Origin: Latrodectus hesperus
Lineage: Eukaryota; Arthropoda; Arachnida; Araneae; Theridiidae
Length of the DNA stretch: 64,000 bases
Assembly (NCBI GenBank): GCA_037975125.1
Contig: JAJQOW010000230.1
Coordinates: forward strand, 86,124 to 150,123
Direction: 5' to 3'
In this document: piece after piece, positions 60,401-64,000 of the stretch
Layout of the letters: each line of letters starts with the position of its first letter
Position numbering within the stretch: the stretch's first letter is position 1
Notes under the pieces: model-generated
Seen by the model: only the letters and a program-made list of their open reading frames with translations
Database searches by the model: none
What the model was told of the DNA's origin: nothing
Position numbers and translations under genes: made by a program

Positions 60401-63400
60401 ATGGTTTAATTTTATAGTAAATAATGTTTCTAGACTAACTGTGGTATTCATTTTATTATAAAAAGTATATTTTAGGAGAAAAGTGAGTCTTTGTATGGTG
60501 CGCTCAACTGTCCGAAGTGATATCTTATGTATTTCAAAAAAAAAAAAAAAAAAACAACTCAATCTCCCACAAAAACGAATAAAAGTATTTTGCGCAAATT
60601 CTGCAATTAGCATTACCTTATTACACTTAGTCTCTATATGGTTTTTCATAAGTTTCCTATGGCCAGAATTTGCACACAGACCAAGCTCAAGTTGAGACAA
60701 GTTTGACTTCAGATTCCCAATTACATTTGAGATGAAAATCCAAAATTTCCTCAATATCTTAAAAAATGGCCAATAGATATAGAAATAAATGGTTTAATTT
60801 TATAGTAAATAATGTTTCTAGACTAACTGTGGTATTCATTTTATTATAAAAAGTATATTTTAGGAGAAAAGTGAGTCTTTGTATGGTGCGCTCAATTGTC
60901 GAAGTGATATCTTATGTATTTCAGCAAAAAACAACTCAATCTCCCACAAAAACGAATAGAAGTATTTACATAAAATTCTGCAATTAGCATTACCTTATTA
61001 CACTTAATCTTTATATGGTTTTTCATAAGTTTCCTATGGCCAGAATTTGCACACAGACAAGCTCAATGTGACACAAGTGACTTCAGATTCTCAATTACAT
61101 TTGAGATGAAAATCCAAAATTTCCTCAATATCTTAAAAAATGGCCAATAGATATAGAAATAAATGGTTTAATTTTATAGTAAATAATGTTTCTAGACTAA
61201 CTGTGGTATTCATTTTATTATAAAAAGTATATTTTAGGAGAAAAGTGAGTCTTTGTATGGTGCGCTCAATTGTCCGAAGTGATATCTTATGTATTTCAGC
61301 AAAAAACAACTCAATCTCCCACAAAAACGAATAGAAGTATTTACATAAAATTCTGCAATTAGCATTACCTTATTACACTTAATCTTTATATGGTTTTTCA
61401 TAAGTTTCCTATGGCCAGAATTTGCACACAGACAAGCTCAAGTGACACAAGTGACTTCAGATTCCCAATTACATTTGAGATGAAAATCCAAAATTTCCTC
61501 AATATCTTAAAAAATGGCCAATAGATATAGAAATAAATGGTTTAATTTTATAGTAAATAATGTTTCTAGACTAACTGTGGTATTCATTTCATTATAAAAA
61601 GTATATTTTAGGAGAAAAGTGAGTCTTTGTATGGTGCGCTCAATTGTCCGAAGTGATAACTTATGTATTTCAGCAAAAAACAACTCAATCTCCCACAAAA
61701 ACGAATAGAAGTATTTACATAAAATTTTGCAATTAGCATTTACCTTATTACACTTAATCTTTATATGGTTTTTCATAAGTTTCCTATGGCCAGAATTTCC
61801 ACACAGACAAGCTCAAGTGACACAAGTGACTTCAGATTCCCAATTACATTTGAGATGAAAATCCAAAATTTCCTCAATATCTTAAAAAATGGCCAATAGA
61901 TATAGAAATAAATGGTTTAATTTTATAGTAAATAATGTTTCTAGACTAACTGTGGTATTCATTTTATTATAAAAAGTATATTTTTAGGAGAAAAGTGAGT
62001 CTTTGTATGGTGCGCTCAATTGTCCGAAGTGATATCTTATGTATTTCAGCAAAAAACAACTCAATCTCTCCCACAAAAACGAATAGAAGTATTTACATAA
62101 AATTCTGCAATTAGCATTACCTTATTACACTTAATCTTTATATGGTTTTTCATAAGTTTCCTATGGCCAGAATTTGCACACAGACAAGCTCAAGTGACAC
62201 AAGTGACTTCAGATTCCCAATTACATTTGAGATGAAAATCCAAAATTTCCTCAATATCTTAAAAAATGGCCAATAGATATAGAAATAAATGGTTTAATTT
62301 TATAGTAAATAATGTTTCTAGACTAACTGTGGTATTCATTTTATTATAAAAAGTATATTTTAGGAGAAAAGTGAGTCTTTGTGTGGTGCGCTCAATTGTC
62401 CGAAGTGATATCTTATGTATTTCAGCAAAAAACAACTCAATCTCCCACAAAAACGAATAGAAGTATTTACATAAAATTCTGCAATTAGCATTACCTTATT
62501 ACACTTAATCTTTATATGGTTTTTCATAAGTTTCCTATGGCCAGAATTTGCACACAGACAAGCTCAAGTGACACAAGTGACTTCAGATTCCCAATTACAT
62601 TTGAGATGAAAATCAAAATTTCCTCAATATCTTAAAAAATGGCCAATAGATATAGAAATAAATGGTTTAATTTTATAGTAAATAATGTTTCTAGACTAAC
62701 TGTGGTATTCATTTTATTATAAAAAGTATATTTTAGGAGAAAAGTGAGTCTTTGTATGGTGCGCTCAATTGTCCAGTGATATCTTATGTATTTCAGCAAA
62801 AAACAACTCAATCTCCCACAAAAACGAATAGAAGTATTTACATAAAATTCTGCAATTAGCATTACCTTATTACACTTAATCTTTATATGGTTTTTCATAA
62901 GTTTCCTATGGCCAGAATTTGCACACAGACAAGCTCAAGTGACACAAGTGACTTCAGATTCCCAATTACATTTGAGATGAAAATCCAAAATTTCCTCAAT
63001 ATCTTAAAAAATGGCCAATAGATATAGAAATAAATGGTTTAATTTTATAGTAAATAATGTTTCTAGACTAACTGTGGTATTCATTTTATTATAAAAAGTA
63101 TACTTTTAGGAGAAAAGTGAGTCTTTGTATGGTGCGCTCAATTGTCGAAGTGATATCTTATGTATTTCAGCAAAAAACAACTCAATCTCCCACAAAAACG
63201 AATAGAAGTATTTACATAAAATTCTGCAATTAGCATTACCTTATTACACTTAATCTTTATATGGTTTTTCATAAGTTTCCTATGGCCAGAATTTGCACAG
63301 ACAAGCTCAAGTGACACAAGTGACTTCAGATTCCCAATTACATTTGAGATGAAAATCCAAAATTTCCTCAATATCTTAAAAAATGGCCAATAGATATAGA

Positions 63401-64000
63401 AATAAATGGTTTAATTTTATAGTAAATAATGTTTCAGACTAACTGTGGTATTCATTTTATTATAAAAAGTATATTTTAGGAGAAAAGTGAGTCTTTGTAT
63501 GGTGCGCTCAATTGTCCGAAGTGATATCTTATGTATTTCAAAAAAAAAAAAAAAACAACTCAATCTCCCACAAAAACGAATAGAAGTATTTACATAAAAT
63601 TCTGCAATTAGCATTACCTTATTACACTTAATCTTTATATGGTTTTTCATAAGTTTCCTATGGCCAGAATTTGCACACAGACAAGCTCAAGTGACACAAG
63701 TGACTTCAGATTCCCAATTACATTTGAGATGAAAATCCAAAATTTCCTCAATATCTTAAAAAATGGCCAATAGATATAGAAATAAATGGTTTAATTTTAT
63801 AGTAAATAATGTTTCTAGATTAACTGTGGTATTCATTTTATTATAAAAAGTATATTTTAGGAGAAAAGTGAGTCTTTGTATGGTGCGCTCAATTGTCCGA
63901 AGTGACATCTTATGTATTTCAGCAAAAAACAACTCAATCTCCCACAAAAACGAATAGAAGTATTTACATAAAATTCTGCAATTAGCATTACCTTATTACA
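57437..64000. repeat. 374-bp satellite array, about 17.5 monomers, open at window end
   Basis: Monomers counted from gtttctagac start at about 57439, 57811, 58185, 58559, 58931, 59305, 59679, 60052, 60426, 60814, 61188, 61562, 61938, 62314, 62687, 63060, 63431 and 63811. Period is mostly 372-376; most copies are nearly identical. The most divergent copy is 60426-60813; it and 63431-63810 have ggca-less poly(A) runs (60537-60554, 63540-63555) in place of the usual short A6. Each monomer contains a minus-strand frame of about 63 codons beginning MWEIELFFAEIHK. It is kept open by the low divergence of the array and shows no known domain. Confidence 0.97.

Noticed and set aside
57756..63947. Repeated 63-codon minus-strand frame (MWEIELFFAEIHK...) in each satellite monomer as a gene family
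   Set aside because: It is open only because monomers are nearly identical. Indels break it in several copies, it has no recognisable domain and no promoter or splice context is seen.

Overview
The window is eukaryotic, AT-rich, intron-rich and crowded with transposable elements. It looks like arthropod DNA, and I favour a spider or other arachnid. The grounds are long AT-rich introns, tRNA-derived SINEs, and the mix of ZBED5-like hAT, Ty3/gypsy, I/R1/jockey-type LINE and piggyBac elements. The species cannot be fixed from sequence alone.

One host gene is clear: a plus-strand orthologue of Disabled (Dab/DAB1/DAB2), at about 7880-33861. I could place ten coding exons with GT-AG introns. They give a protein of about 1,011 residues: an N-terminal PTB domain (exons 2-5), a clathrin-box-like motif (exon 7), and a large exon 9 with three NPF motifs, one DPF motif and several proline-rich segments. 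This is the layout of an endocytic/signalling adaptor. Exon 9 needs a -1 frame change at an A6 run. The first, non-coding exon and promoter are not certain.

Layout. 1-7870: upstream DNA with an AT microsatellite, a SINE nested in a SINE, a 6 x 163-bp tandem repeat and a CpG-bearing island. 7880-33861: Dab; its introns hold a LINE remnant (intron 3), a 408-bp hAT-type MITE (intron 5), a SINE (intron 8), and a 3.7-kb ZBED5-like hAT transposon split by a short LINE (intron 9). 33862-40180: Dab 3' UTR and quiet AT-rich DNA. 40183-51508: a pair of roughly 1.3-kb inverted arms, one split by a 5.4-kb Ty3/gypsy retrotransposon. These arms surround a degenerate DUF4806-like gene and a second family of terminal sequence. 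51794-54935: an internally deleted LINE with a perfect 12-bp target-site duplication. 54948-57440: more ends of the same terminal-motif family, then a piggyBac 5' end. 57437-64000: a 374-bp satellite running off the window.

The most noteworthy points are: (1) a set of repeat termini sharing the motif C(C/T)CTAGTA(G/T)CA on otherwise different sequences, some with promoter-like boxes and one next to a captured-looking gene; (2) a dnaX-like slippery A AAA AAG exactly where Dab exon 9 changes frame; (3) single-base homopolymer breaks in Dab, the gypsy element and piggyBac, which may mean sequencing error rather than biology; (4) two copies of one LINE family that lack their middle but keep both ends and have TSDs; and (5) a satellite array starting inside a piggyBac transposase gene.
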